Below, piece by piece: positions 27,152 through 36,219 of a DNA stretch of 46,092 bases. The notes below the pieces were generated by a model. That model worked only from the letters and a program-made list of their open reading frames with translations. It searched no databases and was not told where the DNA came from. The stretch spans positions 1-46,092 of the forward strand of contig NZ_RXWW01000062.1 of NCBI RefSeq assembly GCF_003970495.1. The letters are read 5' to 3'. The DNA is from Staphylococcus pasteuri. GTDB lineage: Bacteria > Bacillota > Bacilli > Staphylococcales > Staphylococcaceae. Each line of letters begins with the position of its first letter. Positions within the stretch are counted from its first letter, which is position 1. A program made the translations under genes and the position numbers.

Positions 27152-28144
27152 TTAGTGATGATGCTCATGCTCATCGTCTTTGACTTTAATCTTACTATCT
27201 AATGCTTTTTTAATATTTTTAATATTTTCTTTCATTAGGGATTGATAAGATAGTCCTTTTTCATTTTGTTGTTCTTTTGTCACTGATTCCATATTATTAA
27301 ATTTCAATGGTTTAGCATCAGTTTCTTTTCGAATCGTTTCAGTGATTTTATTTGATACATTTTCTTCATATAAAATATATTCCACTTTATTCTTTTTAAT
27401 TTCTTTTACTATGTTAGTTAAATCTTTTTGAGATGGATCTTCAGCACTCATATTTTGTACACCTACTTGTTTAAATCCATATCTATTAGATAAGTAACCT
27501 AAAGATTCATGTGATATAAATACTGCATTACCTTTTTTACCTTTAGTAGCATCTTTCATATTTTTATCAATATTCTCTAAATCTTTATTTAATTTCTTAT
27601 AGTTCTTTTCATAATATTCTTTATGATCTGGATCTTTTTTCACAAGTTGGTCTTTAATTTCTTTAGCAAATGTTTGGTCCATTTTTGGATCTAACCAAAT
27701 ATGTGGATCATATTTACCATGATGGTGTTCTTCTTCTCCATGATCTTCCTCTTCACCCTCGTGATGATGGTGATCTGCTAATAAATCGTTCTTGCTAATT
27801 TTATCTTGTAAAGATAATTTTTTATTATCATTTTTGATTGTTGAAGCTACTTTTTTTGCGACTGGATCTAAATCATCGCCTGTATAGATGAATAAATCTG
27901 ATTTAGCTGCATTCAACATGTCTTTTTGTGTTGGTTCATAACTATGTAAATCAGCACCTGCTGGATAAATTGATTTTACATCAACATGCTTTCCACCAAT
28001 TTGTTCTGTAAACGACTTAAGTGGATATACCGTCGTGCTAACTTTGAGCTTATCTCCTTTGTTGTTAACACTATCGTTGCTGCAGGCTGCTAGTGCAAAT
28101 ATCATTAGAGGAATAAGAATTAATAAACTTAGATTTTTTTTCAT
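27152..28144 (-). CDS. adcA: Zinc ABC transporter substrate-binding lipoprotein (AdcA/ZnuA)
   Basis: A 330-residue cluster A-1 metal-binding protein. The lipobox is LAAC (Cys ~21). The body shows LKVSTTVYPLKSFTEQIGGKHVDV, PAGADLHSYEPTQKDM (first metal His), the His/Glu-rich loop DHHHHEGEEEDHGEEEHHHGKYDPHIWLDPKM (~130-155), and FISHESLGYLSNRYG. The His-rich loop is characteristic of zinc rather than manganese carriers. The C-terminus DDEHEHHH adds another possible zinc site. A Zur-type operator directly precedes the ribosome binding site. No permease or ATPase is adjacent, so these are probably encoded elsewhere, as in S. aureus. Confidence 0.9.
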   Translation of the reverse strand: MKKNLSLLILIPLMIFALAACSNDSVNNKGDKLKVSTTVYPLKSFTEQIGGKHVDVKSIYPAGADLHSYEPTQKDMLNAAKSDLFIYTGDDLDPVAKKVASTIKNDNKKLSLQDKISKNDLLADHHHHEGEEEDHGEEEHHHGKYDPHIWLDPKMDQTFAKEIKDQLVKKDPDHKEYYEKNYKKLNKDLENIDKNMKDATKGKKGNAVFISHESLGYLSNRYGFKQVGVQNMSAEDPSQKDLTNIVKEIKKNKVEYILYEENVSNKITETIRKETDAKPLKFNNMESVTKEQQNEKGLSYQSLMKENIKNIKKALDSKIKVKDDEHEHHH

Positions 28145-28156
28145 ATCGCTTCTCCT

Positions 28157-28177
28157 AAATAGTAATTATTACGATTA
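28157..28177 (-). promoter_or_regulatory. Zur-type operator before adcA
   Basis: Arms AAATAGTAAT and ATTACGATTA around one central T match the Zur palindrome (AAATCGTAAT, one base, ATTACGATTT) with two differences. It sits within the 5' leader, just upstream of the Shine-Dalgarno, where bound Zur would block transcription. Confidence 0.75.
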
Positions 28178-28296
28178 ATTATTATATACCTTCTTTCTTT
28201 AAAAAACAAGTCCCTGAAAATACTTTTATATACTTATTATGTCTTTATGTATATTTAAATTTATTTATTCGAATACTCAATTTATTTTTGATATAT

Positions 28297-28335
28297 AAAA
28301 AACTGCTAGCAAAGCAGGTCGCTTTGTTAGCAGTT
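28297..28335 (-). terminator. Terminator after dsbA
   Basis: On the minus strand AACTGCTAACAAAGC pairs with GCTTTGCTAGCAGTT (one wobble), followed by TTTT. Confidence 0.92.
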
Positions 28336-28340
28336 CAATA

Positions 28341-28940
28341 TTAATTCTCTTTTAAGACTTTATCATATTCTTTGAAATGATATGGATCTTCAATTTTCTT
28401 TCCTTTTATAAATACTGTAGGTGCTGTAGAAATATGATGTTCTTTGGTATCTTTTTTATCTTTTAAAGCTGCTTTCCATGATTGACTATTCTTGGTTTTA
28501 TATTCCTCTTTGATTTTCTCTTTTTGATCTGAGGTAATATTAAGATGATTAATTTGTTGGTCAACCACCTTTTCAGTAATCCACTGTTTCTTTTCATCTT
28601 TTTGGTGTTCGAACATTAATTTTTGAAATTCTAAATAAGATTTAGGGGCAATTTGTTGGACAGCATGCCCTGCTCGGGATCCTATAATTGAGTCTTTACC
28701 TAAAAATGCCATATTTACATATTTAATTTTAGCTTTATTTTTGTCTAAATAATGGTCTTTAAGTTTAGGCATGACATTTTTCTCTACTTTTTTACAGTAA
28801 GGGCATTTAAAGTCACCATAAATGACGATAAGTGGTTTGCCATCTTTTGTTGCCTCGGGTGCTTTTTCTTGTTCTTTACCGCAACCACTAATTAACACAA
28901 CAATTAAACATGCGCTTATTATTCCTATTAACTTTTTCAT
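28341..28940 (-). CDS. dsbA: Thiol-disulfide oxidoreductase lipoprotein DsbA
   Basis: A 199-residue lipoprotein: lipobox ISGC (Cys ~20), thioredoxin-like fold with active site FKCPYCKK (CPYC, residues ~50-53) and cis-proline loop STAPTVFIKG near the C-terminus. This matches the lipid-anchored DsbA of S. aureus, an oxidase that forms disulfides outside the membrane and needs no DsbB partner. AAGGAG precedes the ATG. It starts 22 bases after the lipoprotein gene at 28963 and is probably cotranscribed with it; a strong terminator follows. Confidence 0.9.
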   Translation of the reverse strand: MKKLIGIISACLIVVLISGCGKEQEKAPEATKDGKPLIVIYGDFKCPYCKKVEKNVMPKLKDHYLDKNKAKIKYVNMAFLGKDSIIGSRAGHAVQQIAPKSYLEFQKLMFEHQKDEKKQWITEKVVDQQINHLNITSDQKEKIKEEYKTKNSQSWKAALKDKKDTKEHHISTAPTVFIKGKKIEDPYHFKEYDKVLKEN

Positions 28941-28962
28941 TGTTGCTCCTTATAACTAATAG

Positions 28963-29331
28963 CTAATGCATATTTTCTTCTTTGTAATCAGGATCATGTT
29001 GTTGATAATAACCTTTTGAATTGAAATTTTCTTTATATTTAGCTTTCTTGCCTTTAAATTCATAAGTGTAGTAATGTACTTCTTCATCATCGTTTAAAGG
29101 TTTATAAGCCAAAATGACATATTTTCCTTTATCGTACACATAAATGTTAGCATCCTTTTTATCAAAGTGTTTAACTTCGTCGCCAGCATCTCTTTTAGCT
29201 ATTTTTGATTGTTTCTTTTCTTGTAATTTAACTGCTTTATCAATTTTGTCAGTATACTTACCGCTACTACATCCAACTAATACAAGCGTCAATACAGCAA
29301 TAACTGCCACTATCTTCTTCAATATATTCAC
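28963..29331 (-). CDS. Small lipoprotein, cystatin-like fold (DUF4467-like)
   Basis: A 122-residue lipoprotein: signal peptide with lipobox LVGC (Cys ~21), then a charged domain DKIDKAVKLQEKKQSKIAKRD...IYVYDKGKYVILAYKPLNDDEEVHYYTYEFKGKKAKY. This resembles staphylococcal 'cystatin-like fold' lipoproteins (DUF4467). The function is unknown. It is directly upstream of, and probably in an operon with, dsbA, although it has no cysteine besides the lipidated one and is thus not an evident DsbA substrate. Confidence 0.78.
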   Translation of the reverse strand: MNILKKIVAVIAVLTLVLVGCSSGKYTDKIDKAVKLQEKKQSKIAKRDAGDEVKHFDKKDANIYVYDKGKYVILAYKPLNDDEEVHYYTYEFKGKKAKYKENFNSKGYYQQHDPDYKEENMH

Positions 29332-29612
29332 TCCCGATAATATGAATCACTTTATATGAAATCTTGTTTTAAATCCGTGTCATCTTTCACTTTAAATTTT
29401 ATCACAGAATTCATAGCATCACAGTAATATTTAACGTAAAAATAACGATTTTAAAGCTTTTTTTAAATTTAATTAAATACTTAGTATTTGTTTTATCGTA
29501 CAAAAGTATGACGCTATTTTTTATGTTATGATGTGTAATGTTTGCAGGAATTTGATAATATGAATATTAACGATTCATTTAATAGTTCTATTTCTAGAGG
29601 GGAAGATATATA

Positions 29613-30860
29613 TTGAAATTTGTTAACTTAACATCAGAGGAGTTTGGTAAATTTACAGCCGAACATTTCTCACATTATACACAATCAAGTATCCATTACG
29701 ATAATCGTAGTGAGATGAAAGGAGACGTCCATCTTGTCGGCGTAAAAGACGATCAAGATGAAGTTATCGCTGCTTGTCTTTTAACAGAAGCACGTACGTT
29801 AAAATTCTTTAAATATTTTTATACACACCGAGGACCAGTGATGGACTTCAAAAATTTATCACTTGTTCGTTTCTTCTTTAAATCTTTAACATCATATTTA
29901 AAAAAACATAATTGTTTATACGTACTTGTAGACCCATATATTCTTGAAAATGTTAGAAATGCTGACGGTGAAATTTTAACATCTTACGATAACCGTGCAT
30001 TTGTTAAGACAATGGAAGACCTAGGTTATAAACATCAAGGTTATACTGTTGGATATGATTCAATGAGTCAAATTCGTTGGCTTTCTGTATTAGATTTAAA
30101 AGATAAAACTGAAGATCAATTGATGAAAGAAATGGATTATCAAACACGTCGTAATATTAAAAAGACTTACGAAATGGGTGTTAAAGTAAGAACGTTACCT
30201 ATTGAAGAAACAGATACGTTCTTTGATTTGTTCAGAATGGCAGAAGAAAAACACGGTTTCAAATTCCGTGAAAAACCTTATTTCGAAGAGCTACAAAAGA
30301 CATACGAAGATCAAGCTATGTTGAAACTTGCTTATATTGATTTGCAAGAATATCTCACTACTCTAGAAGATAAACATAAAGAATTATCAAAACAACTTCA
30401 AGAAGTAGAAACAGCGTTACAAGAAAATCCTAATTCTAAGAAAAACAAAACGAAACATACTCAAGTTAAACAACAACATGATAGTAATGAAAGAAAAATC
30501 AATCAGACAAAAGATGAAATTGCTCAAGAAGGCCAAGTATTGAATTTAGCTGCTGCAATATATATTTATAATGACCATGAAGTATATTATTTATCAAGTG
30601 GTTCTAATCCAAAATATAACCCTTATATGGGTGCATATCGTTTACAATGGGAAATGATTAAATTCGCTAAAGAACATAACATTGATCGCTATAATTTCTA
30701 TGGTATCACTGGCGACTTTAGTGAAAATGCTGAAGATTTTGGTGTGCAACGCTTTAAAGAAGGCTTCAATGCTGATGTCTATGAATATATTGGCGACTTC
30801 ATCAAACCTATTAAACCAGTATTCTATCAAGTAAAAGAACTTCTTGAAAAAAGAAAATAG
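29613..30860 (+). CDS. fmhA: FemABX-family aminoacyltransferase FmhA
   Basis: A 415-residue member of the Fem family, which add amino acids from tRNA to the peptidoglycan cross-bridge. FVNLTSEEFGKFTAEHFSHYTQSS starts the first GNAT-like lobe; YRLQWEMIKFAKEHNIDRYNFYGITGDF is in the second. Between them lies the coiled-coil arm (~residues 245-305, LEDKHKELSKQLQEVETALQ) typical of FemA-like proteins. The start is TTG, eight bases after AGAGGGGAA. Length is family-typical. The exact residue it adds is unknown even in S. aureus. Confidence 0.88.
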   Translation: MKFVNLTSEEFGKFTAEHFSHYTQSSIHYDNRSEMKGDVHLVGVKDDQDEVIAACLLTEARTLKFFKYFYTHRGPVMDFKNLSLVRFFFKSLTSYLKKHNCLYVLVDPYILENVRNADGEILTSYDNRAFVKTMEDLGYKHQGYTVGYDSMSQIRWLSVLDLKDKTEDQLMKEMDYQTRRNIKKTYEMGVKVRTLPIEETDTFFDLFRMAEEKHGFKFREKPYFEELQKTYEDQAMLKLAYIDLQEYLTTLEDKHKELSKQLQEVETALQENPNSKKNKTKHTQVKQQHDSNERKINQTKDEIAQEGQVLNLAAAIYIYNDHEVYYLSSGSNPKYNPYMGAYRLQWEMIKFAKEHNIDRYNFYGITGDFSENAEDFGVQRFKEGFNADVYEYIGDFIKPIKPVFYQVKELLEKRK

Positions 30861-30888
30861 CACGTTTATTTCCAACTTAATAACATAT

Positions 30889-30923
30889 AAAAACCCAGTG
30901 AGATTAAATTCACTGGGTTTTCT
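30889..30923. terminator. Bidirectional terminator between fmhA and tcyC
   Basis: AAACCCAGTGA pairs with TCACTGGGTTT. TTT-rich runs flank it on both strands, and it separates two converging genes. Confidence 0.85.
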
Positions 30924-30933
30924 ATATCGTCAT

Positions 30934-31659
30934 TTATTGTATTACATTTAAAAAGCGTTTAAGTTCGTCCGTTTTCGGATGATTGAAGATATCTTCTGGG
31001 GAACCTTGTTCACCAATTTTACCTTCATGAATAAACACTATTTGATTTGAAACTTCTTTCGCAAATCGCATTTCGTGAGTGACAATAACCATTGTCATAC
31101 CTTCTTGTGCTAAATCTTTAATAACTTTCAACACGTCATTAACAAGTTCAGGGTCTAATGCTGATGTTGGTTCGTCAAACAACATCACTTTAGGATTCAT
31201 AGCTAATGCTCTTGCTATCGCTACACGTTGTTGTTGTCCACCAGACAATGCATGTGGTCGTTGATCTTTAACGTGGGTTAAACCAACTTTTTCAAGTAAA
31301 TCTAACGCTTTATTTTTAGCTTCTGATTTACTTTGCTTTTTAACTGTGACTAAACCTTCCATCACATTTTCTAATGCTGTTTTGTGCGGAAATAGATTAT
31401 AACTTTGAAATACCATTCCAGATTGTTTTCTAACTTCTATTTGTGACTTTTTATCCTTTTCAGTGTATGTCTTGCCATTTACATAAACTGTTCCTTCAGT
31501 AGGAATTTCAAGTGCATTCATCATACGTAAAAGAGTCGTTTTACCTGAACCGGAACGTCCAACTAATGTCACAACTTCGCCCTGATCTACTTTTAAATCA
31601 ATACCTTTAATCACTTCTGTTTGATTAAATGATTTATGAATATTCGATAATTCAATCAT
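30934..31659 (-). CDS. tcyC: Cystine/amino-acid ABC transporter ATPase
   Basis: A 241-residue polar amino-acid ABC ATPase: Walker [12 protein letters not shown] (residues ~34-44), Q-loop [13 protein letters not shown], signature [15 protein letters not shown], Walker [13 protein letters not shown], and H-loop VTHEM. It is the last gene of a three-gene importer, overlapping the permease gene by four bases (ATGA). The position beside gpmA and the partner lipoprotein match TcyABC, a cystine/cysteine importer in S. aureus. Substrate cannot be read from the ATPase itself. Confidence 0.85.
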   Translation of the reverse strand: MIELSNIHKSFNQTEVIKGIDLKVDQGEVVTLVGRSGSGKTTLLRMMNALEIPTEGTVYVNGKTYTEKDKKSQIEVRKQSGMVFQSYNLFPHKTALENVMEGLVTVKKQSKSEAKNKALDLLEKVGLTHVKDQRPHALSGGQQQRVAIARALAMNPKVMLFDEPTSALDPELVNDVLKVIKDLAQEGMTMVIVTHEMRFAKEVSNQIVFIHEGKIGEQGSPEDIFNHPKTDELKRFLNVIQ

Positions 31660-32375
31660 GAGCGATACCCTCTTTCAATGTATGATTCATAAAAACTTTG
31701 GATTACAGATATAATGAAACAAATTACCCAATACATTAATGCAACAAGAATATAAATTGTTAAATATTCATAAGTTGTTGAAGCTACTTCTTGAGCTTTA
31801 CGGAACATTTCAGCCACTAAGATAAATCCTAATAGAGATGTATCTTTAATTAGGCTTAAGAACGTATTACCTAGTGCAGGGATGGAAACTCTTATCGCTT
31901 GCGGTAAAATAATACGTTGCACAGTTTGGCGGTAATTCATTCCGATTGAATATGCCGCTTCTGTTTGACCTTTTGGTATAGAAATAATTCCGCCACGAAT
32001 GATTTCTGATGCATATGCACCTACATTGAGTGACAAACCAATAATTGCTGCTACAACAGGAGCTAATGTCCATTGATTATCAGCATCATTGGTTATTAAT
32101 CTGCCTAATTCTGGAATACCATAAAATATAATAAATAATTGAACAATCATCGGTGTACCACGAATAATCGATACATAAACTCTTGCTACACCTTTTAAAA
32201 ATTTACTTGTAGAGATACGCATTAATGCTGTAAATAAGGCAATTATTAAACCTAATACGAATGTAACAAGTGTAATCGGGATAGAATATTTAACTAACCC
32301 TTCTAACATTGGTCCAAATGCTTGCTTTGCAGCGTCTAATGCATGAAGTTGCTCACTATTCAGGTTTAGAGACAT
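31656..32375 (-). CDS. tcyB: Cystine/amino-acid ABC transporter permease
   Basis: A 239-residue permease of the His/Glu/Gln family with about five membrane segments. The EAA loop [30 protein letters not shown] (~residues 140-170) that docks to the ATPase is clear, and [23 protein letters not shown] is the family motif after the second helix. The open frame begins at a TTG at 32384; the ATG at 32375 ([15 protein letters not shown]) is preferred although its Shine-Dalgarno is weak. Translation is probably coupled to tcyA, which it overlaps by 20 bases. Confidence 0.85.
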   Translation of the reverse strand: MSLNLNSEQLHALDAAKQAFGPMLEGLVKYSIPITLVTFVLGLIIALFTALMRISTSKFLKGVARVYVSIIRGTPMIVQLFIIFYGIPELGRLITNDADNQWTLAPVVAAIIGLSLNVGAYASEIIRGGIISIPKGQTEAAYSIGMNYRQTVQRIILPQAIRVSIPALGNTFLSLIKDTSLLGFILVAEMFRKAQEVASTTYEYLTIYILVALMYWVICFIISVIQSFYESYIERGYRS

Positions 32376-33138
32376 CTTGACCAAACCATTTCTTACCTAT
32401 TTTTTTAAGTTCGCCACTCTCTTCGATTTTTTTCAATCCATCGTTGAATTTTTGAACTGTTTTATCATCAACTTTTTTAGAGAAGGCAAATGCTGATTTA
32501 TTTTTCTCTGCGTCACCTTTGATTGCTTTGATTTTAGCATTAGACTTTTGTTTTTTATAATCTAAATAAGATAGGCTATCATTAAATGTAGCATCTACAC
32601 GTTTAGATAATAATAAATCCATAGATTGGTTAAAACCATCTACTTTAGTAATTTTAGCACCTTTATCTTTTGCTAATTGACCGTAATTAGAAGTAAATGT
32701 TTGTGCTAATTTTTTACCTTTAACATCATTAAAAGATTTAATATTCTTTTCGTTATCACGAACTACTAACACTGCGCTTGAATAAGTATATGGATTAGAG
32801 AATTTATATTTTTTCTCTCTATCTTTATTAATACCTACTTGGTTAGCTATAACATCAAAACGACCTGCGTCTAATCCAGCAAACATAGAATCCCATGATG
32901 TTTCATTAAATTTTAATTTAAGTCCTTCTTCTTTAGCTACTGCTTTAATAACGTCGATATCATAACCAGTTAATTTGTCTTGTTTATTGTGGAACGAGAA
33001 TGGTGCATATGTACCTTCTGTACCCACTTTAATCGTATTATCATCTTTACTGCTTGATTTACTGTCTTTACTAGAATTATTACCACATGCTGCTAGTACG
33101 AATACTAATGCAACGACACAAAATAATAGTCTTTTCAT
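32356..33138 (-). CDS. tcyA: Cystine/amino-acid ABC transporter substrate-binding lipoprotein
   Basis: A 260-residue SBP_bac_3 lipoprotein: lipobox LAAC (Cys ~18), then IKVGTEGTYAPFSFHNKQDKLTGYDIDVIKAVAKEEGLKL, WDSMFAGLDAGRFDVIANQV and a second lobe containing GKKLAQTFTSNYGQLAK. The pattern fits cystine-binding TcyA-type proteins. First of tcyABC. A perfect TTATTC/GAATAA inverted repeat lies 24-41 bases upstream of the start and could bind the cysteine regulator CymR. Confidence 0.85.
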   Translation of the reverse strand: MKRLLFCVVALVFVLAACGNNSSKDSKSSSKDDNTIKVGTEGTYAPFSFHNKQDKLTGYDIDVIKAVAKEEGLKLKFNETSWDSMFAGLDAGRFDVIANQVGINKDREKKYKFSNPYTYSSAVLVVRDNEKNIKSFNDVKGKKLAQTFTSNYGQLAKDKGAKITKVDGFNQSMDLLLSKRVDATFNDSLSYLDYKKQKSNAKIKAIKGDAEKNKSAFAFSKKVDDKTVQKFNDGLKKIEESGELKKIGKKWFGQDVSKPE

Positions 33139-33161
33139 TAAACATTTCTCCCTTATCCTTA

Positions 33162-33179
33162 TTATTCTAATCGGAATAA
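33162..33179 (-). promoter_or_regulatory. Inverted repeat upstream of tcyA, possible CymR site
   Basis: TTATTCTAATCGGAATAA has perfect 6-base arms around TAATCG. CymR sites are known to carry GGAAT/ATTCC-like cores; the assignment is tentative. Confidence 0.4.
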
Positions 33180-33256
33180 AAATATTTTAATCCTTAATGG
33201 GTGTGAAGTCAATAACTTGTTTCGTGATTCTTACTGTCATTTCAACTTTCAACCAC

Positions 33257-34693
33257 TTATTTATCATTTGGAGTTTGAGCATTTCTTTTTAACATAAACG
33301 AACATAAGAAACTTACTATTGTAATAATAACTGCAAATAAGAATCCAGCATGATAACCATGTAACATTGTATCTATTTTAATTTGACCTAACATTTCACT
33401 GCGTTTCATACCATCATAATCACTCATATTAGGCGTATAGTTTTTACTAGCTTGGCTTAAGATTGTAATTAAGACTGCTGTCCCTATTGAGCCGGCAATT
33501 TGTTGAGCTGTATTCGTCATAGATGAACCATGTGCATTCATTTCATATGGCAATTGATTCATTGTATGTGTCATGACAGGCATTAAACCAAGCGCAATAC
33601 CAATCATGCGTATACCATATACCGTTGCCAACATTGTCGAACTTGTATTTTCATCCATCACAACAAAGTAAGTAGTTGTGATGACTACAATTAACATACC
33701 TATTAATGCTAAAGGTTTAGCACCAAATTTTTCATAAAGTGATCCTGAAGCAAATGACATAATTGCCATTACAATTGCACCAGGTAATAAAATTAAACCA
33801 GAATCTAGAGGCGTACGATTTAGTAAGTTTTGGACAAACATAGGTAAAACAGTTTCTGAACCAATCATTGAAATCATCGTTACTGCCATAATTAAAATAC
33901 CAATTGCGAATTGTGAATTTTTGAAAACATCAAAGTTTAACAATGGGACCTCGAGTTTTGATTGTCTCCAAATAAATAACACGACTAAAATAACGCCACC
34001 AATAATAGTGGTTAATACAATTGGATCGTTCCAGCCATCGTGTGATATAGAACTAGTACCATACAGTAAGCCTCCAAATCCTAAGACAGACAATATGATA
34101 GACAATACATCAATTGGGGCCTTAACAATTTGTCCTACATTTTTAACTGTAAATATTGCGATAATAAATACGAGTGCCGCGATAGGCGCAACAACATGGA
34201 ATAATGATCTCCAGTTAAAATATTCAACTAAATATCCTGATAAAGTGGGACCAATTGCCGGTGCCAAACCAATCACTAAACCAAACATCCCCATATACTT
34301 ACCGCGTTCATGTGGTTCAAATATATTTAAAATACTAGTCATCATGAGGGGCATCATGATACCTGAACCTAACGCTTGAATAATTCTTGCAATTAATAAA
34401 ATAGTGAAATTAGGACTAAATCCACCTAATATTGTTCCAATAAAGAATACTAAAATAGCTATTAAGAAGACCTGTCTAGTGGTATATCTTTGAATAAATA
34501 AAGCTGATAGTGGAATGACTATGCCGTTCGTTAATAAAAAGGCGGTTGTTAGCCATTGCACTTGTGAATATTGGATATCAAAATCTTTCATAATACTAGG
34601 TAGAGCTGTTGTTAATAATGTTTCATTTAGTAAACCAAAAAAGCCACCTAGTAACATCGTAATAATCATTACCAATTTTGCTTTAAGTGTCAC
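33257..34693 (-). CDS. MFS multidrug exporter, DHA2 (14-TM) family
   Basis: A 478-residue drug:proton antiporter of the EmrB/QacA type. Visible motifs: LTTALPSIMKDFDIQYSQVQWL (motif D1), LSALFIQRYTTRQVFLIAI (motif A region), and GLVIGLAPAIGPTLSGYLVE (antiporter motif C). Fourteen hydrophobic segments are consistent with the length. The start is GTG after AAGGAGG. The same gene sits beside tcyA in S. aureus; I do not assign a specific name or substrate. Its upstream region is shared with the divergent 34-residue gene. Confidence 0.88.
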   Translation of the reverse strand: MTLKAKLVMIITMLLGGFFGLLNETLLTTALPSIMKDFDIQYSQVQWLTTAFLLTNGIVIPLSALFIQRYTTRQVFLIAILVFFIGTILGGFSPNFTILLIARIIQALGSGIMMPLMMTSILNIFEPHERGKYMGMFGLVIGLAPAIGPTLSGYLVEYFNWRSLFHVVAPIAALVFIIAIFTVKNVGQIVKAPIDVLSIILSVLGFGGLLYGTSSISHDGWNDPIVLTTIIGGVILVVLFIWRQSKLEVPLLNFDVFKNSQFAIGILIMAVTMISMIGSETVLPMFVQNLLNRTPLDSGLILLPGAIVMAIMSFASGSLYEKFGAKPLALIGMLIVVITTTYFVVMDENTSSTMLATVYGIRMIGIALGLMPVMTHTMNQLPYEMNAHGSSMTNTAQQIAGSIGTAVLITILSQASKNYTPNMSDYDGMKRSEMLGQIKIDTMLHGYHAGFLFAVIITIVSFLCSFMLKRNAQTPNDK

Positions 34694-34790
34694 GTTAATT
34701 CCTCCTTACTTTCCTTTTCAATTATCACAACATTATACATAAGTTATATGCAATATGCATTTTATTAGTTTAAAATTAATTTTTTCTTAC

Positions 34791-34811
34791 AAATCGTAAT
34801 AATTACTATTT
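34791..34811 (+). promoter_or_regulatory. Zur-type operator before the 34-residue gene
   Basis: Arms AAATCGTAAT and ATTACTATTT around a central A match the Zur palindrome at all but one position of the right arm (T instead of G). It starts ~70 bases upstream of the small gene and is almost the same sequence as the adcA operator read in reverse. Confidence 0.75.
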
Positions 34812-34862
34812 ACATTTTCGAAACTTTAATTCATAATATTACTACATAAAGGAGGTCATTTT

Positions 34863-34967
34863 ATGAAAACTGATTTACAAACTGCACGCCGTAATTTGAA
34901 CAGCCCAAACATTAAAACGAGAAAACGTGCTTTAAAAATTATTAAACAACATAAAAAAATAAAATAA
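34863..34967 (+). CDS. 34-residue putative metal homeostasis protein
   Basis: The peptide is strongly basic: MKTDLQTARRNLNSPNIK followed by TRKRALKIIKQHKKIK. It belongs to a small conserved family of Firmicutes proteins called 'putative metal homeostasis protein', typified by the SPNIKTRKRALKII core. A strong AAAGGAGG lies seven bases before the ATG. Directly upstream is a Zur-type operator. Its function is unknown; a zinc-limitation role is inferred from the operator. The region 34968-35076 after it holds nothing recognisable. Confidence 0.82.
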   Translation: MKTDLQTARRNLNSPNIKTRKRALKIIKQHKKIK

Positions 34968-35070
34968 TTAGACATATCTGTTTTTGCAATGCTCATATAT
35001 TTAATTTCTAATCATACTAAGCATCAAGTTAGATAATAAAATGCTTAAATTCTTATTTAAATTACTCCAC

Positions 35071-35120
35071 AAAAAAGGTCACTTATTGATGCTTTTCAAC
35101 ATCAGTAAGTGACCTAATTT
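35071..35120. terminator. Bidirectional terminator between the small gene and gpmA
   Basis: GGTCACTTATTGATG pairs with CATCAGTAAGTGACC (one wobble). AAAAAA precedes it and TTTTTT follows, so it works for both converging genes. Confidence 0.92.
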
Positions 35121-35126
35121 TTTATT

Positions 35127-35813
35127 TTATAAGTAATATTTATCTTTAACTTCTAAATCATCAGTCAATTCGTAAACAAGTGGTGCACCTGTTTTAATTT
35201 CATAACCAATAATATCTTCATCAGAAACATTTTCTAAATATTTGATTAATGCTCTAATGGAATTACCATGAGCTGAGACAAGTACAGTATTACCATCTAA
35301 TAAATGTTGAGATATTTGATCTGTCCAAATAGGCACCACACGTTCTAAAGTATCTTTTAAACTTTCAGAATATGGCATCATACGATGATCTAAATGACGA
35401 TATCTTCTATTTTTTAGGTATTCATTACGTTGTTCTTCACTTTCTGCTGGTGGCTGTACATCATAAGAACGTCTCCATTGATGAACTTGTTCTTCACCGA
35501 ATTGCTCTTTAGCATCGTCTTTATTTAATCCTTGTAACGCGCCGTAATGACGTTCATTCAAACGCCAGCTTTTATTAACAGGAATCCATTGTTGTTCAGA
35601 TTGAGCTAAAATATGTTGTGTTGTTTCAAGTGCTCTAGTTAATAATGAAGTATATGCAACATCTATTTCTAATTGGTTTTCTAATACTTTTTTACCTGCT
35701 GTAGTCGCTTCTTCAATTCCTTGTTCAGATAATTTCACATCTGCCCAACCAGTAAATAAATTTTTCGCATTCCATTCACTTTGACCGTGACGACATAATA
35801 TAAGTTTTGGCAT
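35127..35813 (-). CDS. gpmA: 2,3-bisphosphoglycerate-dependent phosphoglycerate mutase
   Basis: A 228-residue glycolytic enzyme interconverting 3- and 2-phosphoglycerate. The catalytic LCRHGQSEWNAKNLFTGW motif (phospho-His) is at residues ~6-23, LNERHYGALQGLNKDDA follows at ~85-100, and the second catalytic His is in VLVSAHGNSIRALIKYL. Length is typical of the dimeric enzyme. AAGGTG precedes the ATG. It is transcribed alone; the ~400 bp upstream region (35814-36219) is shared with the divergent secreted-protein gene and shows no motif I can name. Confidence 0.95.
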   Translation of the reverse strand: MPKLILCRHGQSEWNAKNLFTGWADVKLSEQGIEEATTAGKKVLENQLEIDVAYTSLLTRALETTQHILAQSEQQWIPVNKSWRLNERHYGALQGLNKDDAKEQFGEEQVHQWRRSYDVQPPAESEEQRNEYLKNRRYRHLDHRMMPYSESLKDTLERVVPIWTDQISQHLLDGNTVLVSAHGNSIRALIKYLENVSDEDIIGYEIKTGAPLVYELTDDLEVKDKYYL

Positions 35814-36219
35814 AATTTAACACCTTCCTATTTATATAACGAACTAACTTGGATGTTAGTTGATACAATTAATGATTTAAATATAAAATAGATGACATTC
35901 ATTACTAAATGATGACATGATTCTATTTATATTTTTACTGTATATCTTTATTATAGAACGCACTTGTAGATTTTCAATCAATAACGTTTGCTTTAGCTTT
36001 TGTAACTTTTGAAATATTCCTTTTTAAATTTGAAATGCTTGTATTCTAACTAAAATGTGTGTCATTACCTTTTTATATTCATGTAACCTATGCAATACCT
36101 ATAGATGATATAGTATGAACACACCTTAAGAAATCAACACATTCAAATATGAACAGACACATATCCTTGGGATTATTTTTAAGTCTGATTGAAATCACAT
36201 ACTAAAGGAGTTAACTATT

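Noticed and set aside
36000..36219. Possible WalR site upstream of the SceD-like gene
   Set aside because: I looked for TGTAAT-N5-TGTAAT and found only scattered single half-sites such as TGTAAC.
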